64,000 nucleotides of DNA from Phytohabitans maris (GTDB lineage: Bacteria > Actinomycetota > Actinomycetes > Mycobacteriales > Micromonosporaceae). Below, piece after piece: positions 42,769-50,097 of the stretch (positions are counted from its first letter, which is position 1; each line of letters begins with the position of its first letter). A program made the position numbers and the translations under genes. The notes beneath the pieces are model-generated. The model made no database searches. It was not told where the DNA came from and saw only the letters and a list, made by a program, of their open reading frames with translations. The DNA lies in assembly GCF_031085175.1 (NCBI RefSeq), contig NZ_JAVHUY010000014.1, positions 1-64,000 on the forward strand, written 5' to 3'.

Positions 42769-45700
42769 TCAGCCGAACGCGAGCGCCTGCCACCGCCCGA
42801 CGTCGGCGGCGGACAGGGCCGACGGGAAGACGGCCATCCGGTCCACCTCGCCGGTCAGCCGCTGCCCGCCGCCCTGGTCGGCGGCGAACCGCAGCTCGCG
42901 GGTGTTGCAGCCGAAGATGGCCGGTCCGACCCGAGCGGTCGCCGCCACCTGCCCGTCCAGGTAGACGGTCAGGTCGCCGTCGTCGAGCGTGACCACCACG
43001 TCGACCCACCGCCCGGGCGGCACGACCGCGCCGGTGGTGACGCCCTGCCCGGCGCCGATGAAGCGGACCTGGTTGGACGGGGTCAGGTCGATCAGCACGC
43101 CGTCGGTACCCGGGTCGCCGCCCGGCTGGGAGTCGAAGAGCCGGCGGTAGGTGCCGCTCGTCGTCGCCTTCACCTCGGCCGCGAACGTGGCCTTCGGCAG
43201 GTACCCCAGCGTCGTCGGCGCGGTGCGCAGGTAGCGGTCGCCGTCGAGCACCAGCGCGCTGGGCGTCGGCCCGCCGGCCGTGTACGCGGCTCCACCCTGG
43301 ACGGTGGCGTCCCGCCGGTACGGCGAGGCGTCCGGCACCGTGTCGCCGCTCGCCGGGTCCCAGGCGACGAGTGGCCGCGCCGGGTCGGGGACCGGGCAGG
43401 GCGGTGGCACCGGCAGGTGGACGGTGGCGTATCCGGCGGCGCGCCAGCCGGGTCCGGCGAGCCGGGCGGCCAGCCGCGACGGTCCCGGCGCGGCGGAGGA
43501 CGTCACGTCGACGGTGAACCGGTACACCTGCGAGTCGCCGGCCTCGAGCCGCGGCACCCGCACCGTGCCGGGCCGGACCGTCCACCCCTCGGGCACGGCG
43601 AGTCGCAGGGTCGACGGCGGTACGTTCGCGGCGGCGGCGACCGTCACGGTCACCGGGGCCGAGCCGCCGACCTCCAGAGTGGAGGGTGCCGCCACGGCCA
43701 CGCCCACGTCGGCGGTGGCGACGTACCGGTGGCCCTGGCGCGCGGTGAACCTGACCCGCTCACCGCTCCCCTCGGGCCGCACGGTGCGACCGGTGGTGGC
43801 GTCGACCAGCGTGTACGGGCCGGCGAACAGCGGGCTGCGCAGCTTGACCTCGCCGGTGGAGCCGGCGGTCACCGCGATCTCCCGGGCCGCGCCGCTGGCC
43901 CAGCGGGTGTCGACGGTGAGGTCGCCGCGGGCGCGCAGCCCGTCGACCGAGCCGTCCGGCCACGCCCCGGGCAGCGCCGGCAGCACGTGTACCTCGCCGG
44001 TGTGGCTCTGCAGCAGCATCTCCGCGACGCCCGCGGTGGCGCCGAAGTTGCCGTCGATCTGGAACGGCGGGTGCGTGTCCCACAGGTTGGCCAGCGTGCT
44101 GAACCGCAGCTGCTCGCTGAGCATCTTGTGGGCGTGGTCGCCGTCCAGCAGCCGGGACCAGAAGTTGATCTTCCAGGCCTTGCTCCAGCCGGTGCCGCCG
44201 TCGCCGCGGGCGGTCAGCGAGACCTCGGCGGCGGCCGCGTACTCCGGGTCGGTCAGCGGGGCGATCTGGTTGCCCGGGTGGAGCGCGAACAGGTGCGACA
44301 CGTGCCGGTGCTGGTCGGTGGGGCTGTCCCAGTCGCCCTTCCACTCCTGGAGCTGGCCCCACGAGCCGATCCGGGTGCCGGGGTCGAGCCGGGCCAGCGC
44401 CGCCTCGACGGTGCCGCGGAACGGCCCGTCGCCGCCGAGCACCCTGCCCGCCTCCAGCAGGTTGCTGAACAGGCTCCACACGATCTGCTGCGACATCGAG
44501 GCGCCCGCGGTGAACTCGCCGTTCTCCGGGGAGAAGCTCGGCGAGACGACGAGCGTGCCGTCGCGGGGGTCGACGGCGAGCTCGTCCAGCCAGAACTCGG
44601 CCAGCTCCCGCATCAGCGGGTACGCCCGCTGCCGCAGGAACGCGGTGTCCTTCGTGAACTGGTAGTGCTCCCAGTAGTGCAGGGCCAGCCACGCGCCCGC
44701 CTCCGGAAACCAGAACGACTGCGGGTAGCTGTGCAGGCCGGTGAAGCCGTACGGGTTGGTCTCGTTGTTGACCACCCAGCCGCGGTTGCCGTAGACGTAC
44801 CGCGCGGTGTGGCGGCCGGGCGGGACCATCGCGTCCACGTAGTCGAAGAGCGGTCCGGTGGTCTCGGAGAGGTTGGTGGTCTCGGCCGGCCAGTAGTTCA
44901 TCTGCAGGTTGATGTTGACGTGGTAGTCGGCGTCCCACGCCGGGTTCGTCGAGTTGTTCCAGACGCCCTGCAGGTTGGCCGGGAGCGAGCCGTCCCGGGA
45001 CGAGGCGATGAGCAGGTAACGCCCGTACTGGAAGAAGAGCGCCTCCAAGGCCCTGTCCGCCGGGCTGGTGCCGTCCACGTAGGACGAGAGCAGCTCGTCG
45101 GTGGGTACGTCCGGCATGGACTGTCCGATGTCGAGCGACACCCGGTCGAAGAGCTCCCGGTAGTCGGCGCGGTGGGCGGCGAGCAGCTCGTCGTACGGCT
45201 TCGCGGCGGCCGCGTCGACGGTGGCCGTGACGGCGGCGTGCGGGTCGGGGCCGCGGTAGGACGGGTACCGGTCGGCGTAGTCGGTGCCCGCGCCCAGCAC
45301 GACCACGGCCGCGTCCGCACCGCTCACCGTCACGGTGCCGTCGGCGTTGTCGGTGCGCGCGCCGCCCTCGTTGCGTACCTGGATCTGGCTCTCGAACCGG
45401 AGCTTGTTGTCGTCGAGCGCGCCGGCGAACGTGATCCGCCCGCCCGCGGCGGTGGTGGTCCGGGAGCGGTTGCCGGGCGCGGTGACCGCCGCGGTGAAGC
45501 CCACCTTGCCCGGCTGGTCGGCGCTGACCCGCACGACGAGCACGCCGTCCGGCCGGCTGGCGAAGTACTCGCGGGTGTAGCGCACGCCGCCGTCCACGTA
45601 GGACACCCGGGCGACCGCGCCGGCGATGTCGAGCTCGCGGCGGTACTCCTGGACCGCGCCCGGGTCGGCGGGCAGGCGCAGGGTCAGGTCGCCGAACGTG

Positions 45701-46140
45701 TTGTACGACCCGAAGCCGCTCTTGGGCTGCCCGAGCCGGTCGGCCACCTCCTGCGGCGGGATCCGCAGCCGGGCGTCGAGGTCGCGCCGCACCTGCTCGA
45801 TGGCGCCGGGGCGGGGCGAGGTCCAGTTGCCGAAGTCGTACCCCTGGGCGGAGCCGGGGCCGCCGGTCCACAGTGTCTTCTCGTTGAACTGGACGGTCTC
45901 GGTGGCCACGCCGCCGAAGACCATGCCGCCCAGCGCGCCGTTGCCGATCGGCAGCGCCTGGGTCTCCCAGTCGGCGGCGGGCTCGTCGTACCAGAGGGTG
46001 AGCGGGTCTCCGGCGGCGGGACCGGCCGGGGCGGCCGAGGTGGGGGACGGGCCGCCCCAGGCCGGGGCGACCGTCACGAGGGTGGCGGCGACGCCGGTGG
46101 CCAGCAGGCGCCGCAGCCGATCGTGGGGGAGGACGGACAT
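42769..46140 (-). CDS. Secreted GH95 alpha-L-fucosidase/galactosidase with NEW3 and LamG-like domains
   Basis: A 1123-aa secreted enzyme. Signal peptide about residues 1-38. The GH95 N-terminal beta-sandwich covers 45-300 (LWYDEPAADWETQALPIGNG; FNEKTLWTGGPGS). The (alpha/alpha)6 barrel covers 330-720, with ANLQGVWNNSTNPAWDADYH, the catalytic Glu region SPSFSPENGEFTAGA and the catalytic Asp region THPPFQIDGNFGATAG. Then come a C-terminal sandwich, an NPCBM-associated NEW3 segment (near 790-890, VPPSTLRLAVPEGWTV) and a LamG-like module (920-1123). GH95 inverts alpha-L-fucosyl or alpha-L-galactosyl linkages, as on xyloglucan side chains. ATG at 46140 follows AGGAG. The promoter side has a weak GATGTTTCC element (46160). 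It is single and convergent with the two-component genes. Confidence 0.9.
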   Translation of the reverse strand: MSVLPHDRLRRLLATGVAATLVTVAPAWGGPSPTSAAPAGPAAGDPLTLWYDEPAADWETQALPIGNGALGGMVFGGVATETVQFNEKTLWTGGPGSAQGYDFGNWTSPRPGAIEQVRRDLDARLRIPPQEVADRLGQPKSGFGSYNTFGDLTLRLPADPGAVQEYRRELDIAGAVARVSYVDGGVRYTREYFASRPDGVLVVRVSADQPGKVGFTAAVTAPGNRSRTTTAAGGRITFAGALDDNKLRFESQIQVRNEGGARTDNADGTVTVSGADAAVVVLGAGTDYADRYPSYRGPDPHAAVTATVDAAAAKPYDELLAAHRADYRELFDRVSLDIGQSMPDVPTDELLSSYVDGTSPADRALEALFFQYGRYLLIASSRDGSLPANLQGVWNNSTNPAWDADYHVNINLQMNYWPAETTNLSETTGPLFDYVDAMVPPGRHTARYVYGNRGWVVNNETNPYGFTGLHSYPQSFWFPEAGAWLALHYWEHYQFTKDTAFLRQRAYPLMRELAEFWLDELAVDPRDGTLVVSPSFSPENGEFTAGASMSQQIVWSLFSNLLEAGRVLGGDGPFRGTVEAALARLDPGTRIGSWGQLQEWKGDWDSPTDQHRHVSHLFALHPGNQIAPLTDPEYAAAAEVSLTARGDGGTGWSKAWKINFWSRLLDGDHAHKMLSEQLRFSTLANLWDTHPPFQIDGNFGATAGVAEMLLQSHTGEVHVLPALPGAWPDGSVDGLRARGDLTVDTRWASGAAREIAVTAGSTGEVKLRSPLFAGPYTLVDATTGRTVRPEGSGERVRFTARQGHRYVATADVGVAVAAPSTLEVGGSAPVTVTVAAAANVPPSTLRLAVPEGWTVRPGTVRVPRLEAGDSQVYRFTVDVTSSAAPGPSRLAARLAGPGWRAAGYATVHLPVPPPCPVPDPARPLVAWDPASGDTVPDASPYRRDATVQGGAAYTAGGPTPSALVLDGDRYLRTAPTTLGYLPKATFAAEVKATTSGTYRRLFDSQPGGDPGTDGVLIDLTPSNQVRFIGAGQGVTTGAVVPPGRWVDVVVTLDDGDLTVYLDGQVAATARVGPAIFGCNTRELRFAADQGGGQRLTGEVDRMAVFPSALSAADVGRWQALAFG

Positions 46141-46239
46141 GAGGCAACTCCTGTCATCCGATGTTTCCTGCGTGACGTTACGGACGACATCGATCTGAAA
46201 CAAGACCGTGGGGCGACACCTCCGATGTATGTCCCCGCA

Positions 46240-46292
46240 TTGACATGCAGCCGAACGGCTGCCTATTGTCAAAGGCAGCCAGATGGCTGCCT
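46240..46292 (+). promoter_or_regulatory. Promoter with two ArsR-type operators
   Basis: TTGACA (46240-46245) and TATTGT (46264-46269) with an 18-nt spacer form a strong -35/-10 pair. GCAGCCGAACGGCTGC (46247-46262) fills the spacer, and AGGCAGCCAGATGGCTGCCT (46273-46292) covers the likely start point. Both share GCAGCC-N4-GGCTGC. Their centres are 28 bp apart. The regulator gene starts at 46307. Confidence 0.85.
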
Positions 46293-46306
46293 AACGGACG
46301 GCGAAG

Positions 46307-47092
46307 ATGGACGACGTATTCAAGGCACTCGCGGACCCCAGCCGCCGCCGCCTGCTCGACCGGCTCAACGAGCGCAACGGCCAGACCCTGCAGGAGCTCT
46401 GCGCGGGCCTGGCGATGGCGCGGCAGTCGGTGAGCAAGCACCTCGCGGTGCTGGAGGCGGCCGGCCTGGTCGCCACCGAGCGTCGCGGGCGGGAAAAGCT
46501 GCACTTTCTCGACGCCGGGCCGATCAACGCCATCGCCGACCGGTGGATGACCCGGTACGACCGGGCGCGGGCGGCCGCCCTCACCGATCTCAAGCACGCC
46601 TTGGAGGAGCAGACGATGGACGACAGGTTCGTCTACACCACGTACATCAGGTCCACACCGGAGCGCACCTGGGAGGCGCTCACCGACCCCGCGTTCACGA
46701 AGCGGTACTGGGGCGTCGCCCTCCGGTCGGACTGGCGGGTGGGCAGCACGATCACCTGGGAGCTGGAGAAGGTGACCGTCGCCGACGGCGGATCGGTGGT
46801 GCTCGCCGCGGAGCCGCCGCGCACGCTCAGCTACACGTGGCACACGGTCACGCCGGAGTTCGTCGCGGTGTACGGCGACGACCAGGAGTTCCTCCGCAAG
46901 GCGTCGGCGGAGCGCCGGTCGAAGGTCACGTTCGACATCGAGCCCCACGGCGACCTGGTCAAGCTCACCGTGACCCACGACGACTTCGACCCGGGCAGCG
47001 TCGTGCTCGGCGGCGTCACCGAGGGTTGGCCGCCGATCCTCTCCAGCCTCAAGTCGCTGCTGGAGACCGGTGAGCCCCTGCCGGTCGGCTGA
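46307..47092 (+). CDS. ArsR-type HTH fused to SRPBCC/AHSA1 domain
   Basis: A 261-aa fusion. Residues 1-95 are an ArsR winged helix (VFKALADPSRRRLLDRLNER; LAMARQSVSKHLAVLEAAGL; ERRGREKLHFLD) without the metal-binding ELCxC pattern of metal sensors: a single Cys occurs in LQELCAGLAM. Residues 104-255 are an AHSA1/START-like cavity domain (FVYTTYIRSTPERTWEALTD; FTKRYWGV; GGVTEGWPPILSSLKSLLET) for a hydrophobic ligand. Such ArsR-SRPBCC proteins are usually encoded as one or two adjacent genes; here the frame is continuous, and Met103 could also serve as internal start. The gene is preceded by a strong promoter with twin palindromes, so autorepression relieved by a small ligand is likely. Confidence 0.9.
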   Translation: MDDVFKALADPSRRRLLDRLNERNGQTLQELCAGLAMARQSVSKHLAVLEAAGLVATERRGREKLHFLDAGPINAIADRWMTRYDRARAAALTDLKHALEEQTMDDRFVYTTYIRSTPERTWEALTDPAFTKRYWGVALRSDWRVGSTITWELEKVTVADGGSVVLAAEPPRTLSYTWHTVTPEFVAVYGDDQEFLRKASAERRSKVTFDIEPHGDLVKLTVTHDDFDPGSVVLGGVTEGWPPILSSLKSLLETGEPLPVG

Positions 47093-47117
47093 CCCGCCAG
47101 GAAAGGGCACGCGGCCG

Positions 47118-47148
47118 AAAGGGCGCGGCCATCAGCGGCCGCGCCTTT
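47118..47148. terminator. Bidirectional terminator hairpin
   Basis: AAAGGGCGCGGCC (47118-47130) pairs with GGCCGCGCCTTT (47137-47148) around a 6-nt loop, with one bulged G. It sits between the convergent ArsR-SRPBCC and NmrA-like genes and ends in T/A-rich arms. Confidence 0.8.
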
Positions 47149-47161
47149 CCACCGGCCGCTG

Positions 47162-47980
47162 TCAGCGGGGGTCCCACACCCCGGTCGCGGCGGCGGCGCG
47201 GACGTAGTCGCGGAAGTCGCGGGCCGGGTGGCCGGTCACCCGCTTCACGTCGTCGGTGACGTGGGCGTTGCGGCCGTCCAGGACGCGGGCGAACAGGTCG
47301 GTCAGCGCCTCCGCCTCCTCCGCCGGCACGCCGCCGGCGACCATCCGGGCCGTGCACTCCTCCGGCGTGACCCGCGTGAAGCGCACCGGGCGCCCCGAGG
47401 CGGCCGAGATCTCCGCCGCCGCCTCGGCGAACGTCACCAGCCGCGGGCCGGTCAGCTCGTACACCTGGCCGTGGTGCCCCGGCTCGGTGAGCGCGGCCAC
47501 CACCACGTCGGCGACGTCCTCCAGGTCGACGAAGGGTTCGGGCACGTCGGTGGGGAGGGCGATCTCGCCGGCCAGCACCGGCGGGAGCAGGAAGTGCTCG
47601 TCGAAGTCCTGGGCGAACCAGGTCGCCCGGACCACCGTCCACTCCGCGGCGACCTGGCGCACCCCCAGCTCGCTGACCGCGGCCTCCTCCTCGCCGCGGC
47701 CGGAGAGCAGCACCAGCCGGCGTACCCCGGCGGCGGTGGCCCGCTCCGCGAAGGCCCGCAGCGACCGCGCGGCGCCGGGGAAGGCGAGGTCGGGGTAGTA
47801 GGTGACGTAGGCGGCGGTGACGCCCTCGAACAGCGGGACCCAGGTGTCCGGGTCGGCGGTCCAGTCGAACGGCGGCCGCCCCGAACGCGAGCCGACGCGC
47901 ACCGGCAGGCCGCGGGCGGTGAGACGGTCGTCGACCCGGCGGCCGGTCTTGCCGGTGCCGCCGATCAGCAGGTAAGTCAT
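47162..47980 (-). CDS. NmrA/NAD(P)-binding atypical SDR
   Basis: A 272-aa Rossmann-fold protein of the NmrA/atypical SDR group. Dinucleotide motif MTYLLIGGTGKTGRRV (residues 1-16), NAD(P)-region RLVLLSGRGEEEAA, and the typical EPFVDLEDVADVVVAALTEP and GQVYELTGPRLVTFAEAA blocks. These proteins sense NAD(P) redox state or reduce quinones/ketones. ATG at 47980 has GGAGG only 1 nt away, so an upstream start or a leaderless mRNA is possible. It is divergent from an AraC gene (80 nt), probably its regulator. Confidence 0.88.
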   Translation of the reverse strand: MTYLLIGGTGKTGRRVDDRLTARGLPVRVGSRSGRPPFDWTADPDTWVPLFEGVTAAYVTYYPDLAFPGAARSLRAFAERATAAGVRRLVLLSGRGEEEAAVSELGVRQVAAEWTVVRATWFAQDFDEHFLLPPVLAGEIALPTDVPEPFVDLEDVADVVVAALTEPGHHGQVYELTGPRLVTFAEAAAEISAASGRPVRFTRVTPEECTARMVAGGVPAEEAEALTDLFARVLDGRNAHVTDDVKRVTGHPARDFRDYVRAAAATGVWDPR

Positions 47981-48060
47981 GCCTCCATCAGACCGGCGGG
48001 GCGCGCCGCGAGCCATGGCCGGCGAGCGCACCCGCATACGCGATCGTCTACGCTGGGCGG

Positions 48061-49026
48061 GTGGACGCGCTCGCCGGCCTGCTCGACGGTCCCCGGGCGC
48101 GCGGGGCGTTCCTGCTCCGCGTGGTGCTCGACCCGCCGTGGTCGATGCGGATCCAGGACCGGGCCGCGCTGGCCGTGGTCGCGGTGACCCGGGGCGGCGC
48201 GTGGATCCTCGCGGACGGTGGCGAGCCGGTCGAGGTGCGGGCCGGCGACGTGCTGGTGGCCCGCGGCCCCGACCCGTACACGGTGGCCGACGACCCCGCC
48301 ACGCCGCCGCAGGTGGTCATCCACCCGGACGAGCGCTGCACGACGCTGTACGGCGAGGACCTGAGCGTCGCGATGGACCGGGGCGTGCGCACCTGGGGAA
48401 ACACCGACGACGGCGCGACCGTGATGCTCGTCGGCACCTACCAGAGCGCCGGCGAGATCAGCGACCGGCTGCTGCGCGCGCTGCCGCCCCTGCTCCGGAT
48501 CGGCCGCGACGAGTGGGACAGCCCGCTCGTGCCGCTGCTCGCCGCCGAGATCGGCAAGGACGACCAGGGCCAGTCCGCGGTCCTCGACCGGCTGCTCGAC
48601 CTGCTGCTGATCGCGGTGCTGCGGGCCTGGTTCGCGCGGGCCGAGTCGACGCCGGGATGGTTTCGGGCGCAGGCCGACCCGGTGGTCGGGCGGGCGCTGC
48701 GCCTGCTGCACAACGATCCGGGCCACCCGTGGACGGTCGCCGCCCTCGCCGGCCGGCTCGGCGTGTCCCGGGCCGCCCTCGCCCGGCGCTTCACCGACCT
48801 GGTCGGCGAGCCGCCGATGGGATACCTGACCTCGTGGCGCCTCGCCCTCGCCGCCGACCTGCTCCGCGAGCCGGACGCGACGCTCGGGGCGGTGGCCCGG
48901 CAGGTGGGGTACGGGAGCCCGTTCGCGCTGAGCGCCGCGTTCAAGCGCGTGCGCGGGGTGAGCCCGCAGGAGTACCGCGCGGTGGCCCGGTCCACGATGG
49001 ACCGGGCCACCGTCCAAAGGGGCTGA
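48061..49026 (+). CDS. AraC-family regulator with cupin domain
   Basis: A 321-aa AraC regulator. The N-terminal cupin_6-type domain (residues 5-180) has GGEPVEVRAGDVLVARG. The C-terminal tandem HTH (215-310) has TVAALAGRLGVSRAALARRF, GYLTSWRLALAADLL and ARQVGYGSPFALSAAFKRVR. GTG at 48061 has no ribosome site, and TACGCT (48049-48054) lies 6 nt before it, so the mRNA is probably leaderless. Divergent from the NmrA-like reductase, its likely target. Confidence 0.92.
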   Translation: MDALAGLLDGPRARGAFLLRVVLDPPWSMRIQDRAALAVVAVTRGGAWILADGGEPVEVRAGDVLVARGPDPYTVADDPATPPQVVIHPDERCTTLYGEDLSVAMDRGVRTWGNTDDGATVMLVGTYQSAGEISDRLLRALPPLLRIGRDEWDSPLVPLLAAEIGKDDQGQSAVLDRLLDLLLIAVLRAWFARAESTPGWFRAQADPVVGRALRLLHNDPGHPWTVAALAGRLGVSRAALARRFTDLVGEPPMGYLTSWRLALAADLLREPDATLGAVARQVGYGSPFALSAAFKRVRGVSPQEYRAVARSTMDRATVQRG

Positions 49027-49029
49027 CCG

Positions 49030-49059
49030 GCCGCTCAGGAGAGCCGGAGGCTGAGCGGC
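49030..49059. terminator. Bidirectional terminator hairpin
   Basis: GCCGCTCAG (49030-49038) pairs with CTGAGCGGC (49051-49059), loop 12 nt, between the convergent AraC and DUF2231 genes. Confidence 0.75.
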
Positions 49060-49069
49060 GGGTCGGGAG

Positions 49070-49558
49070 TCACTGGCCTTCCCAGACCGCCTTGGCGCCG
49101 GAGTCGCCGGTGCGCACGACGTAGTACAGCGCGGCCGCGGCGGCCAGCACCGACAGCGCGCTCAGCGCCACCGACACCGCGCGGGTGCCGCCCGGGCCGG
49201 CCGCGGCGGCGGTCGGGCGGACGAAGTACACCAGCGCCAGCGTCACCACGCCCAGCGCGAGCGAGGCCCACAGCGTCATCTCGCCGAAGTCCTGGTGCCG
49301 CTCGATGACCGGGACGAACCCCTCGGTCACCCGGTCGCGCTCCCGCATCCGCTCGAAGAACGCGTCGCCGGAGAGCTTGGCCAGCAGCGCCGAGACCGGG
49401 CCGACGACCGCCAGGCCGGCCAGCACGAGCCGGATGTGCGGGCGCAGGAACGGCAGGATCGCGTACCCCACCGCGGCCAGGGCGAGCAGCGGCACGAACA
49501 CCACGGCCGCGTGGATCAGCAGGGGATGGGCGGGAATCCCCATGAACTCCTCGAACAA
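49070..49558 (-). CDS. DUF2231-like four-span membrane protein
   Basis: A 162-aa membrane protein beginning LFEEFMGIPAHPLLIHAAVV; the PAHPLLIHAAVVFVPLL block is the mark of DUF2231. Four spans: 13-35, 42-62 (IRLVLAGLAVVGPVSALLA), 97-115 (MTLWASLALGVVTLALVYF) and 130-150. His residues in span 1 and in IERHQDFGEMT are conserved in the family. TTG at 49558 is chosen since GAGGAGG is 6 nt upstream; ATG at 49543 is an alternative. Function unknown. Confidence 0.8.
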   Translation of the reverse strand: MFEEFMGIPAHPLLIHAAVVFVPLLALAAVGYAILPFLRPHIRLVLAGLAVVGPVSALLAKLSGDAFFERMRERDRVTEGFVPVIERHQDFGEMTLWASLALGVVTLALVYFVRPTAAAAGPGGTRAVSVALSALSVLAAAAALYYVVRTGDSGAKAVWEGQ

Positions 49559-49623
49559 CGGATGCCTCCTCGGTGTGGGCTGCGCGTAGCGTACGGGTAC
49601 CACGCGCCAGGAGCCCAGGTGGT

Positions 49624-50052
49624 TCAATCCTCAACCAAGATAGGCGTACGGGTGACCGGCCGGCCCCGGCCGCGGGCCAGGCGGGCGAAGGCGGCGGCGT
49701 CGCGCACGGCGGCGCAGCCCGGGTCGTTGTTGAAGTAGACGTAGGTGTCGACGTCGCGGTCGAGGCGGTCGAGCCAGGAGCTCAGCGCGGCCCGCCCGTA
49801 GCGGGGTCGGGGGTCGGCCCGCCCCTCGTGCAGGCGCAGGTAGCCGAAGTCCGCCGTACGCCACAGTGGAGTGACCGGGCGCCCCTCGCGGTCGGCCCAG
49901 CAGAGCGCCGCGTTGTGTCCTTTGAGGACGGACTCGGTCTCGGCGCTCCACCACGAGGCGTGCCGCGGCTCGACCGCCACCCGTACGTGCCGGGGGAAGC
50001 GGGCCAGCGTCGCGTCCCGGTACTGCCAGCCGGACGTGCCCACGAGGATCAT
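49624..50052 (-). pseudogene. DUF72 protein with large internal in-frame deletion
   Basis: A 142-aa frame. It starts with the DUF72 N-terminus MILVGTSGWQYRD and passes directly into ATLARFPRHVRVAVEPRHAS, which in normal DUF72 proteins (about 240-270 aa, TIM barrel) comes some 110 residues later. The C-terminal half is complete (YLRLHEGRADPRPRYGRAAL; TYVYFNNDPGCAAVRDA). So barrel strands 2-5 are missing without a frame change. Either a real deletion allele, probably non-functional, or an assembly collapse. ATG at 50052. Confidence 0.7.
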
Positions 50053-50097
50053 CGCCAGCCCAGTATCCCGCCGCCGGCGCGCCCCCGCAGCGGGACG

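Noticed and set aside
46307-47092. Two separate genes (ArsR and AHSA1) instead of a fusion
   Set aside because: The frame is continuous and no ribosome site of good strength precedes Met103 beyond GGAGGAGCAG; a single chain is the simpler reading, though internal initiation stays possible.
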